The position numbers and the translations under genes are program-made. Shown here piece by piece: positions 17,401-25,900 of a stretch of DNA of 39,393 nt. The stretch lies in the NCBI GenBank assembly GCA_030698405.1, contig JAUYMU010000023.1, forward strand, positions 1 to 39,393, given 5' to 3'. The notes below the pieces were generated by a model. That model worked only from the letters and a program-made list of their open reading frames with translations, was not told the origin of the DNA and did no database searches. Origin of the DNA: Bacteroidota bacterium. GTDB taxonomy: Bacteria > Bacteroidota > Bacteroidia > Bacteroidales > Prolixibacteraceae. Numbering within the stretch: position 1 is the stretch's first letter; every line of letters starts with the position of its first letter.

Positions 17401-17623
17401 CATCAGAAAATACGGTGAGTAAAGACTTTCGGGCTGAAGCGCATCGGCTCCTGAATTGAACTACGACAACTTTTTTATTGATGTACATACTGAGCGGGCA
17501 TAAATGGACGCTTTTTTTTAAAAAAATCAGGGTTGAGACCCCGCTGAAACAATTAATAACCCGAGCTATGCCCAGTCGAAGTATAATCCTAACTTTACAA
17601 TTTCAATTCAGGATAGTATGATG
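17401..17623. other. Divergent intergenic region without visible gene
   Basis: The gap between the thiol cluster and the Crp/Fnr-type regulator (17365-17705) holds the -7 candidate above and a palindromic repeat at its far end. In between I see A/T-rich sequence with a T-run/A-run at about 17511-17527 but no reading frame and no clear Crp or Fnr palindrome. Confidence 0.5.
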
Positions 17624-17688
17624 AACCACATAGATACATAGAAAACATAGTTTTAAATTTTCTATGTGAACTGTGTGCCTATGTGGTT
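17624..17688. repeat. 65-bp interspersed palindromic repeat, copy 2
   Basis: It begins AACCACATAG and ends CCTATGTGGTT, with long near-perfect inverted arms and an A/T-rich centre. It matches copy 1 (4544-4605) base for base over most of both arms. It ends 17 bases before the ATG of the regulator gene, so it may fold in the mRNA leader. Confidence 0.85.
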
Positions 17689-17705
17689 AAAAATTATTGA
17701 AGTAT

Positions 17706-18401
17706 ATGAAACCCATTCTCGAAACCGACACCGATTTTTTTTGCGATCTTCAGGCTCCATGTTTTCAAACGCTCACCACTGATGAGGTTGAGCTGGTAAG
17801 GACAAGTAAAACGCAGGTATTGTTTCGAAAAGGAGATAACCTGACCAAACAGGGGACTTTTGCATCGTATGTGCTTTTTGTGATAAAAGGGCTGGCCAGG
17901 CAATATGTTGAGGGCGACAACAATAAAACGTTCAACCTGAGAATTATCAAACCTGGTGAATTCGTCGGATTGTCTTCCGTATTCGCAAAAAATACATTCA
18001 ACTACTCATCGGTGGCGATTACCGATTGTCAGGTTTTTCTGGTTGAAAAAGAAGCCATTGCGCAGATAATCAGGCAAAACGGAACATTCGGGCTTGGAAT
18101 AATCCGCCGGTACGTTGAGCAAAATTCCAACCTTTACGATACGCTTCGAACGGTAATGTACAAACAAATGAACGGGCGAATAGCCGATACACTTCTATAC
18201 ATCGATAGTTTAAAGGCAGAAAATCCTGAAATATTTCAACTTCTGTCGCGAAAAGACCTGGCCGACTTCGCAGGCATTTCGACCGAGAGCGCTGTAAAAC
18301 TCCTGAAAAGCTTTGAAAAGGACGGATTGATTGAACTGCATGAAAAAAATATTTTGGTTGTCAATCACAGGGAATTACTCGAAATCAGTAAAAAAGGTTA
18401 A
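17706..18401 (+). CDS. Crp/Fnr-family transcriptional regulator
   Basis: I use the ATG at 17706 (MKPILETDTDFF); an in-frame TTG nine bases upstream is less likely. The 231-residue protein has an N-terminal cyclic-nucleotide-binding-type beta-roll (about 30-130, with VLFRKGDNLTKQG and IIKPGEFVGLSSVF) and a C-terminal Crp-type winged HTH (LSRKDLADFAGISTESAVKLLKSFEKDGLI). Two Cys lie near the start (CDLQAPC) and one later (ITDCQVF), fewer than the four Fe-S ligands of Fnr. It is divergent from the thiol cluster, so it is the obvious candidate to control those genes in response to redox or reactive sulfur; that is inference. Confidence 0.88.
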   Translation: MKPILETDTDFFCDLQAPCFQTLTTDEVELVRTSKTQVLFRKGDNLTKQGTFASYVLFVIKGLARQYVEGDNNKTFNLRIIKPGEFVGLSSVFAKNTFNYSSVAITDCQVFLVEKEAIAQIIRQNGTFGLGIIRRYVEQNSNLYDTLRTVMYKQMNGRIADTLLYIDSLKAENPEIFQLLSRKDLADFAGISTESAVKLLKSFEKDGLIELHEKNILVVNHRELLEISKKG

Positions 18402-18415
18402 ATATTGAATATTGG

Positions 18416-18444
18416 TGCAAGTTTTCGGAACTTGTGGTGTCAAA
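18416..18444 (+). promoter_or_regulatory. Putative ECF sigma promoter, copy 1 (sigma gene)
   Basis: TGCAAGTTTT (18416-18425), 11 variable bases, then GTGTCAAA (18437-18444). The same two blocks with the same 11-base spacer occur at 19059-19087 and 20288-20316. The GTC in the second block fits an ECF -10 element. It lies 29 bases before the sigma-factor ATG, as expected for autoregulation. Confidence 0.75.
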
Positions 18445-18473
18445 TAAACCAAATTCACGTTTGACAAAATTCA

Positions 18474-19055
18474 ATGGACGAATCCGAATTGATAAAAGGT
18501 ATTCAGCAAGGCGACAACAAAGCCTTTCGGCTACTGGTAGAAACCTATCAGCGGATGGTCGTGAATACCTGCTTCGGAATTGTTCACAACACAGCTGATG
18601 CAGAGGATCTGGCACAGGATGTATTTCTGGAGATATTCCGTACCGCCGAAAATTTCAGGGGAGATTCTAAAATTTCAACATGGTTGTACCGAATTGCCAC
18701 CAACCGGTCGTTAAATTTTGTCAGAAATAATAAACGGAAACGTTTTTTTCAATCTATTGAAGAGACATTCACTGGCGGACGAAACCGGAACAGCGAAATT
18801 TCTGAAAACCGAAATGATCAACCTGATCAAAACATTACCGACCAGCAACGATCTGACCTTCTACATCGGGCCATAGATCGCCTGCCCGAAAAACAGCGCA
18901 CAGCATTTACACTGAACAAATACGAAGAACTGCCTTATCAGCAAATTGCTGAAGTCATGGAAATCTCTTTGGCTTCGGTCGAGTCGCTCATTCACCGCGC
19001 AAAGAAGAACCTTCAGGAACAACTTTACGAGTGTTACAAAAAAAAATGTGTATAA
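18474..19055 (+). CDS. ECF-family RNA polymerase sigma factor
   Basis: This 193-residue sigma-70 family protein has region 2 (QGDNKAFRLLVETYQRM, DAEDLAQDVFLEIF, STWLYRIATNRSLNF) and region 4 (IDRLPEKQRTAFTLNKY, LPYQQIAEVMEISLASVES), joined by a short linker. This is the two-domain plan of ECF sigma factors. It should direct RNA polymerase to the conserved motif found upstream of itself, the anti-sigma gene and the small exported-protein genes downstream. The next gene is a zinc-finger anti-sigma factor, giving the usual sigma/anti-sigma pair. The inducing signal is probably an envelope stress or metal, judged from the downstream genes. Confidence 0.93.
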   Translation: MDESELIKGIQQGDNKAFRLLVETYQRMVVNTCFGIVHNTADAEDLAQDVFLEIFRTAENFRGDSKISTWLYRIATNRSLNFVRNNKRKRFFQSIEETFTGGRNRNSEISENRNDQPDQNITDQQRSDLLHRAIDRLPEKQRTAFTLNKYEELPYQQIAEVMEISLASVESLIHRAKKNLQEQLYECYKKKCV

Positions 19056-19058
19056 AAA

Positions 19059-19087
19059 TGCAAGTTTTTAATTTAAATAGTGTCAAA
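19059..19087 (+). promoter_or_regulatory. Putative ECF sigma promoter, copy 2 (anti-sigma gene)
   Basis: TGCAAGTTTT (19059-19068), 11 bases, GTGTCAAA (19080-19087). It lies 3 bases after the sigma stop codon and 18 bases before the ATG at 19106, which also helps fix that start. It would give the anti-sigma operon extra sigma-dependent expression. Confidence 0.75.
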
Positions 19088-19105
19088 CCTTTAAACAACG
19101 ATGAT

Positions 19106-19531
19106 ATGGAATGCAAAACTCTACATAAGGACTTGATTTTTTATCTCGACAATGAAGTGTCGAACCAAAAGCGAATAGAGATTGAGGAACATTTGGCAAA
19201 ATGTGTAGATTGCCGCAGTTTTCTCTCCTTCTTAAAGGAAGGGATGCAGATCATTGAGAAAGAAAAAAATCCAGAGGTATCGCCTTTCTTTTATACCCGA
19301 CTGAGTGCACGACTGGAAGAAAAACCGGAATATCAGGTTCAAAGTCAATGGGCACGGCTGGCACAACCTGCATTCTTTTCGATCATTCTTCTACTTGGAA
19401 TTTATGGGGGATCAAGATTAGGCAGCAATGCTTCATTTCCTAAAGTAAATCAACCGGCGACCAGCAGCATTCAAATGCTAAACGATTTTGAAGCGGAACC
19501 CATCGAATCATTTTTACTCGGCGAATTATGA
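19106..19531 (+). CDS. Zinc-finger (zf-HC2) anti-sigma factor
   Basis: I chose the ATG at 19106 (MECKTLHKDL) because the longer in-frame start at 19031 would place the promoter motif inside the gene. The 141-residue protein has an N-terminal anti-sigma zinc-binding motif HLAKCVDC (H-x3-C-x2-C) followed by a single transmembrane helix (PAFFSIILLLGIYGG) and a short outer tail. It should hold the ECF sigma factor at the membrane until a signal arrives. It overlaps the next gene by four bases (ATGA). Confidence 0.88.
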   Translation: MECKTLHKDLIFYLDNEVSNQKRIEIEEHLAKCVDCRSFLSFLKEGMQIIEKEKNPEVSPFFYTRLSARLEEKPEYQVQSQWARLAQPAFFSIILLLGIYGGSRLGSNASFPKVNQPATSSIQMLNDFEAEPIESFLLGEL

Positions 19532-20061
19532 AACCAACGAACAAATACCGAATATTAATCTGGATCATTGTTATCCTGATTGCAACTAATCTTTCCACCA
19601 TCGGTTCATTCTATTATCACCGGATTACCGAAATAAAAGCCGCGGTCACGAAACTAGAAGAACAAGCAACAATTTCAGGTGACCAAAGAACCCGGTTTTT
19701 CAGGGATCAATTGAATTTGGATGCCGCCCAAATCGATCAATTTAGAGAGATAAACCGGACTTTTAACCGGACGGCCAGAGGTAATGAAATGAATTTGGCT
19801 CAATTGCGCGAGGAACTGATCAATGAACTTGGAACCCAGAATCCCGATAGCACCCGCCTCGAACAGATGGCCGTTGAAGTCGGAAACAATCATCGCGAGC
19901 TCAAACAGGTAACTACCACTTTTTACCTGAATATGAAAAAGATATGTACCGCAGAACAACAAGCAAAATTGCAAGAGATATTTCAATCAATGCTCAATAA
20001 AGAAAGCCAGGTAAACCTTCCCCGACAGGGAAATCAGGGTGGCCGATGGCGTAATAAATAA
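19528..20061 (+). CDS. CpxP/Spy-like periplasmic metal-resistance type protein
   Basis: This 177-residue protein has an uncleaved N-terminal membrane helix (YRILIWIIVILIATNLSTIG) followed by a long helical region with the plan of heavy-metal-sensor/Spy/CpxP proteins: RFFRDQLNLDAAQIDQFREI, then MKKICTAEQQAKLQEIF, the equivalent of the LTxxQ repeats. Such proteins sense metals or misfolded proteins in the periplasm and often accompany ECF sigma systems (compare CnrX). The basic Gly/Asn/Arg-rich end (GNQGGRWRNK) recalls the tails of the small exported proteins downstream. Co-translation with the anti-sigma factor suggests it belongs to the sensing complex; this is inference. Confidence 0.78.
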   Translation: MKPTNKYRILIWIIVILIATNLSTIGSFYYHRITEIKAAVTKLEEQATISGDQRTRFFRDQLNLDAAQIDQFREINRTFNRTARGNEMNLAQLREELINELGTQNPDSTRLEQMAVEVGNNHRELKQVTTTFYLNMKKICTAEQQAKLQEIFQSMLNKESQVNLPRQGNQGGRWRNK

Positions 20062-20091
20062 ACCTACCAGGTTGAATACACTCCGGAATTA

Positions 20092-20223
20092 ATGAAAACC
20101 GCTGATTTTACTTCCATCATCGAATCGTCAACCGAAAGAGGCAATCCGAATGGCCAGCACATGGGGAATGGGAACAAGAATTGCAAGAATAAAGGCAACA
20201 GAAAAGGCAGGGGGAATAACTGA
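20092..20223 (+). CDS. 43-residue Gly/Asn/Lys-rich mini-protein (tentative)
   Basis: An ATG at 20092 opens a 43-codon frame ending TGA at 20223, in the gap after the CpxP-like gene. The N-terminal half is ordinary (MKTADFTSIIESS). The second half is a Gly/Asn/Lys/Arg run (MGNGNKNCKNKGNRKG) very like the tail of the 20413 protein and the GRGNGNCNG region of the 20764 protein. There is no signal peptide, so it may instead be a displaced or decayed tail of a related gene. I see no separate promoter; it would ride on the anti-sigma transcript. Confidence 0.4.
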   Translation: MKTADFTSIIESSTERGNPNGQHMGNGNKNCKNKGNRKGRGNN

Positions 20224-20287
20224 AAATTGCATCGTGGCAAAAAATGAGAGAGCGTGAAAAATTAATGTTGAAAAAAGTTGATTTAAA

Positions 20288-20316
20288 TGCAAGTTTTCAA
20301 ATTCATTGGTGTCAAA
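20288..20316 (+). promoter_or_regulatory. Putative ECF sigma promoter, copy 3 (exported-protein operon)
   Basis: TGCAAGTTTT (20288-20297), 11 bases, GTGTCAAA (20309-20316). It lies 96 bases before the ATG at 20413 and probably drives the run of four genes to 22635, which ends at a strong hairpin terminator. Confidence 0.75.
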
Positions 20317-20412
20317 CATTAAACAGCAAAATTGATACACAAAACAGTAGTTAAAGAAAAATAGAATTAACAGAGTAAAAGCAATTAAACAATCATTTAA
20401 AAAGTAACAATC

Positions 20413-20712
20413 ATGAGAACAAGTCAATTAAATCGATTCATGGGCGCTTTCATCGCCCTGACATTAACTGCCGGGATTGCAGTTTCAAGTAACAATTTTT
20501 CAGAAAAAGGTCGCAACAACACTAAAAATGCGACATGTGTCAACCAGATTTCAGGTCTGAGCCAGGATCAGAAAGACCAGATGACTTCTATGGAGTCACA
20601 ATATCAGGCAAGCGTTAAAGAAAAAGGAAAAGGAAAAGGCAAGGGAGATGGAAGTGGTAATGGTAAACAAAAGGGAAAAGGGAATGGAAACGGCAGCAGT
20701 CGCAATGCTTAG
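20413..20712 (+). CDS. Small exported Lys/Gly-rich protein
   Basis: This 99-residue protein has a Sec-type N-terminus (MRTSQLNRFMGAFIALTLTAGIAVSS), a short central segment with one Cys (NATCVNQISGLSQDQK, a faint LSxxQ pattern like Spy/CpxP proteins) and a 35-residue tail made almost only of Lys, Gly, Asn and Ser (KGKGKGDGSGNGKQKGKG). The tail is strongly basic and unstructured, so it could bind polyanions or metal-phosphate surfaces. No family is recognised. It is the first gene after the third ECF promoter copy. Confidence 0.7.
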   Translation: MRTSQLNRFMGAFIALTLTAGIAVSSNNFSEKGRNNTKNATCVNQISGLSQDQKDQMTSMESQYQASVKEKGKGKGKGDGSGNGKQKGKGNGNGSSRNA

Positions 20713-20763
20713 TAAAAAATCAAAAAATTTCAAATAGAATTATAACAATTAAAAACAAAGATT

Positions 20764-21063
20764 ATGAAAGCAAGAATTTTTTTAACAGGATTGGCTCTCG
20801 TGGCATTAACAAGTTTTGCAAGTGCTCAAAACCCTCAGGGTGGAAGAGGAAATGGAAATTGTAACGGAACTGGCAAAGGAGTAGCCTTTGTTGACACGAA
20901 CAAGGACGGTATTTGTGATAATTACGGAACCGGAAAATCAGATGCCCAGAAAGGTAAAAAAGATGGCACTGGCCAGGGCCAGGACAAAGGGACAGGGAAA
21001 AACTTTGTTGATGCCAACAATAATGGAATTTGCGACACCTACGAAGCCCGTACAAAAAAATAG
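20764..21063 (+). CDS. Small exported protein with two calcium-loop-like repeats
   Basis: This 99-residue protein has a cleavable signal peptide (ending SFASAQ). The mature chain is Gly/Asn/Lys-rich and contains two copies of FVD-x-N-x-(D/N)-G-I-C-D: FVDTNKDGICDNY and FVDANNNGICDTYE. The DxNxDGxxD spacing is that of EF-hand or thrombospondin-3/dockerin calcium loops, with an added Cys in each loop that could pair as a disulfide or bind metal. Between the loops is a Lys/Gly run like that of its upstream neighbour. A calcium- or metal-binding envelope protein is likely; no named family is recognised. Confidence 0.75.
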   Translation: MKARIFLTGLALVALTSFASAQNPQGGRGNGNCNGTGKGVAFVDTNKDGICDNYGTGKSDAQKGKKDGTGQGQDKGTGKNFVDANNNGICDTYEARTKK

Positions 21064-21102
21064 GCCTCGATCAATTAATGTTTAACAATTAAAACAAAAG
21101 TC

Positions 21103-21759
21103 ATGAAAACAAGGAATCTAATTTTATCATTGGCAATACTGGGGGTTCTGATATTGCCGAGTGGATGTTCAGAAGAGATTGCAGGAACTGATGAATCTGT
21201 AACAGAAGATGTAGCTGCTGATTTGAAAAGCGCTACACTGCCAGTTCCTTTTATTTTAGCAGGAACTATCGCTGATGTGCCAATCCCTGTCTGCACAATT
21301 ACAGGAACGGTTACTGAAGCAGAAGCTGCAGGCCTGTTGTTTATGCGTGAAGAAGAAAAAATGGCCCGCGATGTTTACTCGTACTTATACCTGAAGTACA
21401 AATTACCGGTGTTCAATAATATCTCGAAAAGCGAAACTGCCCACATGTCATCGGTATTGAGGTTGATCGCGGGGTTTAAAATTACCGACAACAGCAACAA
21501 CAATTCAGGTGAATTTACCGACACTCAAATTGCTGAACTTTACAAACAGTTGATTACAATGGGAAATGTATCGGTGATTGACGCTCTAAAAGTGGGTGTG
21601 CTGATTGAACAAACAGACATTGCCGACCTTAAAAACGAACTGCTTGCAGTCGAAAATGCCTCTGTAAAAACAGTTTATTCCAATTTACTGAAAGGATCGG
21701 AAGCCCATTTAAAAGCTTTTACCTGGAACCTGAAAATCAGGGGTGTAGTTTATCCATAA
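21103..21759 (+). CDS. DUF2202 ferritin-like lipoprotein, copy 1
   Basis: This 218-residue protein has a lipoprotein signal peptide (LILPSGC) and a DUF2202 domain from about residue 75 to the end. The core motifs are LLFMREEEKMARDVYSYLY, SKSETAHMSSVLRL (ExxH) and LKGSEAHLKAF (Glu and His), consistent with a four-helix ferritin-like metal site. The function of DUF2202 is not established; metal or redox chemistry is plausible from the fold. It lies in the ECF-driven gene run, and a second DUF2202 lipoprotein occurs at 35692. Confidence 0.88.
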   Translation: MKTRNLILSLAILGVLILPSGCSEEIAGTDESVTEDVAADLKSATLPVPFILAGTIADVPIPVCTITGTVTEAEAAGLLFMREEEKMARDVYSYLYLKYKLPVFNNISKSETAHMSSVLRLIAGFKITDNSNNNSGEFTDTQIAELYKQLITMGNVSVIDALKVGVLIEQTDIADLKNELLAVENASVKTVYSNLLKGSEAHLKAFTWNLKIRGVVYP

Positions 21760-21795
21760 ATTCAATTATTAACAAACAATTAAAAAACAGTGATC

Positions 21796-22635
21796 ATGAG
21801 AAATTTAAAAGTAATTCTTTCTGCTCTCATAGCAGTTGTTGCAATTGTTGCAGTTGTTGGCCTGAATTCGTGCAACAAGACAGATGATTCAGTTTCTACA
21901 GCGGAAGCTTCGAAAACAACCATTACAGATTATGCAAACATTGTCACTTCATTCACGTCTGATTTTGATGATGAGCTGATCAGTGGCGAAGAGTCTGTTT
22001 TAAAATCGGCAAGCCTGGCTAGTTGTTTTACGGTAACTGTTACTAAAAACGCCGATGGCGCTTTCTACCCAAGAATCTGGACTGTGGATTATCTGGGCGG
22101 AACTTGTACCTTGCTAAGCGGTAACACCAAAGAGGGGAAAATACATGTCAGCCTTACTGATTTATGGAAAAACAAAGGCTCATTGAAAACAGTAACATTT
22201 GAAGATTACTATTTTAATGGAAACAAAATGGAAGGGGTTAAAACCATACTGAACACAGGCTTGAACGAGAAAGGCAACCTTACCTTTTTGAAAACCGTAA
22301 GTGATGCATCGTTGAAATATGCCGACGGTTCATCTATAAGCTGGGAATGTAAAAAAACGAGTGAACTGATTGCCGGCGGAAGTACCATTCTTTTTGCCGA
22401 TGATGTATATTCGGTAACAGGTACAGGTTCGGGCGTTAACCTCGATGGAAAAAAATACACTTTGACCATCACTACTCCAATGATCTATAAAAACGGATGT
22501 TTTTATCCGGTTAGTGGTATCGTGAAGATTGATACAGTCGGCGGTGATTTGCAGACCATTGACTACGGCAACGGAGAATGTGATAATCTGGCAAAGCTTA
22601 CTGTCGGCGGAGTTACTACGGAAATTAAGTTATAG
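21796..22635 (+). CDS. Exported lipoprotein of unknown function
   Basis: I use the ATG at 21796 (MRNLKVILSAL); a GTG six bases upstream is possible. The 279-residue protein has a lipoprotein signal peptide (VVGLNSC). The mature part is predicted beta-rich, with repeated short Gly-turn strands (for example VYSVTGTGSGVNLDGKKYTL) and several Cys (SCFTV, GGTCTLL, WECKK, NGCFY, GECDN) that could form disulfides. No family is recognised. It is the last gene of the ECF-linked run and is followed by a strong hairpin terminator. Confidence 0.75.
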   Translation: MRNLKVILSALIAVVAIVAVVGLNSCNKTDDSVSTAEASKTTITDYANIVTSFTSDFDDELISGEESVLKSASLASCFTVTVTKNADGAFYPRIWTVDYLGGTCTLLSGNTKEGKIHVSLTDLWKNKGSLKTVTFEDYYFNGNKMEGVKTILNTGLNEKGNLTFLKTVSDASLKYADGSSISWECKKTSELIAGGSTILFADDVYSVTGTGSGVNLDGKKYTLTITTPMIYKNGCFYPVSGIVKIDTVGGDLQTIDYGNGECDNLAKLTVGGVTTEIKL

Positions 22636-22680
22636 AGCTTTAGTTGAAAGGATTAAACAACCATTCTTAAGACAATGATT

Positions 22681-22720
22681 GGGATGTTGGCTGTCAAAAC
22701 AGTCAATATCCCATTTCTTC
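22681..22720 (+). terminator. Rho-independent-like terminator of the ECF-linked operon
   Basis: GGGATGTTGGCTGT (22681-22694) pairs with ACAGTCAATATCCC (22699-22712) over 14 positions with two G-T wobbles and a 4-base loop, followed by a T-rich stretch. It lies 45 bases after the last stop codon. The remaining gap up to the kinase gene at 22935 shows nothing else I can support. Confidence 0.8.
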
Positions 22721-22934
22721 GTTTTTCCAAAACAAAACTCACAGGTTCTGTTTTTTTACCGTTATCTTTATTATTTCAATATACCTTAGTAGCCTTGTTC
22801 TTTTCCTTATTCTGAATAACCTTATTTGCTTCATCTGCATGGAAATAGAATTCAATAATAGATACACCCAATTTGTTTTCACCACTTTGGAAAGGCAAGT
22901 CACTAATTCAAATGAAACAAATTAAGATACCATT

Positions 22935-25900
22935 ATGACTGATCAAAAAAAAGCCAAAGAAGAACTCATCAATGAGTTACAGGAATTACAGCAAGCTCCC
23001 AATTCCTTAGCTGAACGTTTAACTCAAAAAATGCTTAATAAAAAGAGCCATTTCGTCATCTTGGGATTAATTATTTCGGTCCTGTTAATTTTAGGCGGGT
23101 ATTTTTATTACAGCCATTCTTACAGGCAGTTACGTACTGAAAAGGAAAATGATCTAAAAGCAATCGCGGAATTAAAAATTGACCAGCTCGTTCAGTGGAA
23201 CAAAGAACGAACGGCCAATGCAAAAGTAATTTCATTGTCGCCACTTTTTAGTAATGGAGTCGAAAAATGGCTTCTGGATAAAAGGAACAAGAAAAATGAA
23301 CTGAACATTAAGGAACGCCTTTCATTAGCGCAAAAAGAATATGGTTACGAGTCAATTATTCTCGCTTCAACAAAAGGCGATATTTTGCTTTCTATAGGTT
23401 TAAAATCAGAAATATTTGATGATATCACAACAGAAAAAATTATAGAATCAGCAAGGAAAGACCAGATCACTTTTACCGATTTCTACTCCTGCAATAAACA
23501 CAATAAAATTCATTACGATATTATTGCCCCCATTAAAAACGAACGCAACATCATCATTGCTAACTTATTATTCCGTATTGAGCCTTCGAAATATCTTTAT
23601 CCTTTAATACAAAAATGGCCTACACCGAGCAAAACGGCAGAAACATTGTTGTTTAAGAAAGATGGCGACAGCGTTTTATACCTGAACGAATTGAGGCATC
23701 AAGAAAATACTGCATTAAAACTAAGGTTCCCGTTAACCAGAAAAGATTTACCGGCTGTTCAGGCAGTTTTAGGCAAGACCGGTTTCTTTTATGGAAAAGA
23801 TTACCGTGGCGCTGATGTCCTGGCTTATTTAAGCCCGGTTCCCGGAACGGATTGGTATATGAGTTCTAAGATTGACAGCAGCGAAATTCTCTCGGAATTA
23901 AAATTCAGAGGTATTGCAGTTGCTCTTTTTGTTATGATGCTCTTGATAGCTTTAAGCATAGGGATAGCCTGGATTTATCAATACAGCCAAAAAAATATTT
24001 ACCAAAATTTGTGGCAGGTTCAGGAAGAATTCCAAGCTACACTTTACAGCATAGGCGATGCGGTTATTTCAACCGACAAAAAAGAGAAAATAAAATATCT
24101 TAATCCTGTAGCCGAACAGTTAACCGGATGGAAAATGGCCGAAGCTATTGGGGAAAAATTAGAAAAAGTCTTCAGGATTATTAACGAGGAAACCAGAAAT
24201 ACTGGTGAAAACCCGGTTGAAAGAGTATTAAGGGAAGGTGTTATAGTAGGGCTCGCAAACCATACACTTCTTATTGCTAAGGATGGAACTGAAAGACCAA
24301 TAGCCGACAGCGGCGCACCGATCAAAGATGAAGAGGGTGAAATTATTGGCGTTGTCCTTGTTTTCAGGGACCAGACAGAGGAACGGTTACAGCAAAATTT
24401 GCTAAATGCACGTTTATCGTTATTTGAATTCGCTGCATCGCATACACTAAACGAAATCCTCACAAAAACTTTAGATGAAGTTGAAGTATTAACAAACAGC
24501 AAAATCGGTTTTTATCATTTTATCCTGCCCGATCAGGAAACGCTTCATTTACAGGCATGGTCAACCAGAACAGAAAAAGAATATTGCAAAGCAGTTGGGA
24601 AAGGACTTCATTATAAATTGAGTGAAGCGGGTGTTTGGACCGATTGCGTTCATCAAAAGAAACCAGTCATTCATAACGATTACGCATCGCTGCCACACAA
24701 AAAAGGAATGCCTGAAGGTCACTCCCTTCTCACACGCGAACTTGTTGTCCCTATTATACGAAACGATCAAATTGTTGCCGTGCTTGGCGTAGGCAATAAG
24801 CCGGGCGATTACACGGATAAGGATGTTGAGGCAGTTGCTTTTATAGCAGATGTAGCCTGGGAAATCGCACAGAAAAAAATAAAAGAAGAAGAGATTTATC
24901 GCTTAACCCAACTTTATGCAATGCTAAGCCAAACCAACCAGGCGATTGTCCGGATGAAAGGAAAAGAGGAACTGTTCAGAGAAGTTTGCCGGGTTGCCAA
25001 AAACTTTGGCGAATTTCAATTAGCCTGGATTGGTCAATACAACTCAGAAAAAAATCAGGTTGAACCTTTTGCCTGGGAGGGGGAAGAAAATGGATTTATC
25101 CAAAATGAACTGAATGACGCACCCGAAGAGATGCGTAATCTGATGCCATGTTTTCGGGCTTACAATGAAAACCGCATTGTTGTTGCAAATGATGTTGCCG
25201 TTGACCCCAATTGTGATTACTACCGTGAAGCGGCCCTCAAACGCAACTTCAAATCTTTAGCCGCAACCCCAATACATTTACTTAATCATGTCATTGGAGT
25301 ATTTGTGCTCTATTCTTCAGAAGCCAATTTCTTTGGTGAAAAAGAAGTTAAATTGCTCGAAGAAGTTGGAATAGACATTTCATTCGCATTAGACACCTAC
25401 GACAAAGAAGGGAAACGCCTGATCGCGGATGAATTATTAATGAAGAGTGAAAGACAGTTAATAGAAAGTGAAGAAAAATTCCGCAATTTATTTGAAAACC
25501 ATTCTGCCGTTAAACTTCTAATTGACCCTGAAAACCAAAACATTGTAGAGGCAAATAAAGCCGCTGCCTTGTTTTACGGCTGGCCTGTTGAAGAACTTGA
25601 AAGAATGAAAATTTCACAATTAAATGTTCTTTCTCCCGATGAAATTAGAAGAGAAATGGAAAAGGCCCTGAATCGGCAACGGATTTCCTTTGAATTTAAG
25701 CACCGAAAGGCGAACGGCTCAATCATCGATGTTGAAATCTATACCAGTCCCATAAACATTGGGGAGAAAGTTTACCTGCATTCAATTATTCACGACATTA
25801 CAGAAAAGAAACTAACGGAGAAGGAGTTACAGAAGCGTTCATTAGCAGTTGAGCAAAGCCCTGTTTCGGTTGTTATTACTAATCTGACGGGAAATATAGA

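Noticed and set aside
17401-17623. Crp/Fnr-type palindrome in the divergent promoter region
   Set aside because: I looked for TTGAT-N4-ATCAA and TGTGA-N6-TCACA patterns and found none convincing.
17706-18401. The Crp/Fnr-type protein as an iron-sulfur Fnr
   Set aside because: Only two N-terminal Cys plus one internal Cys are visible, not the four ligands of a classical 4Fe-4S Fnr.
20128-20427. Hydrophobic minus-strand frame upstream of the small exported-protein genes
   Set aside because: It covers an ECF promoter copy and the 43-codon frame; it is rich in Phe/Leu/Cys only because it is the complement of A-rich DNA.
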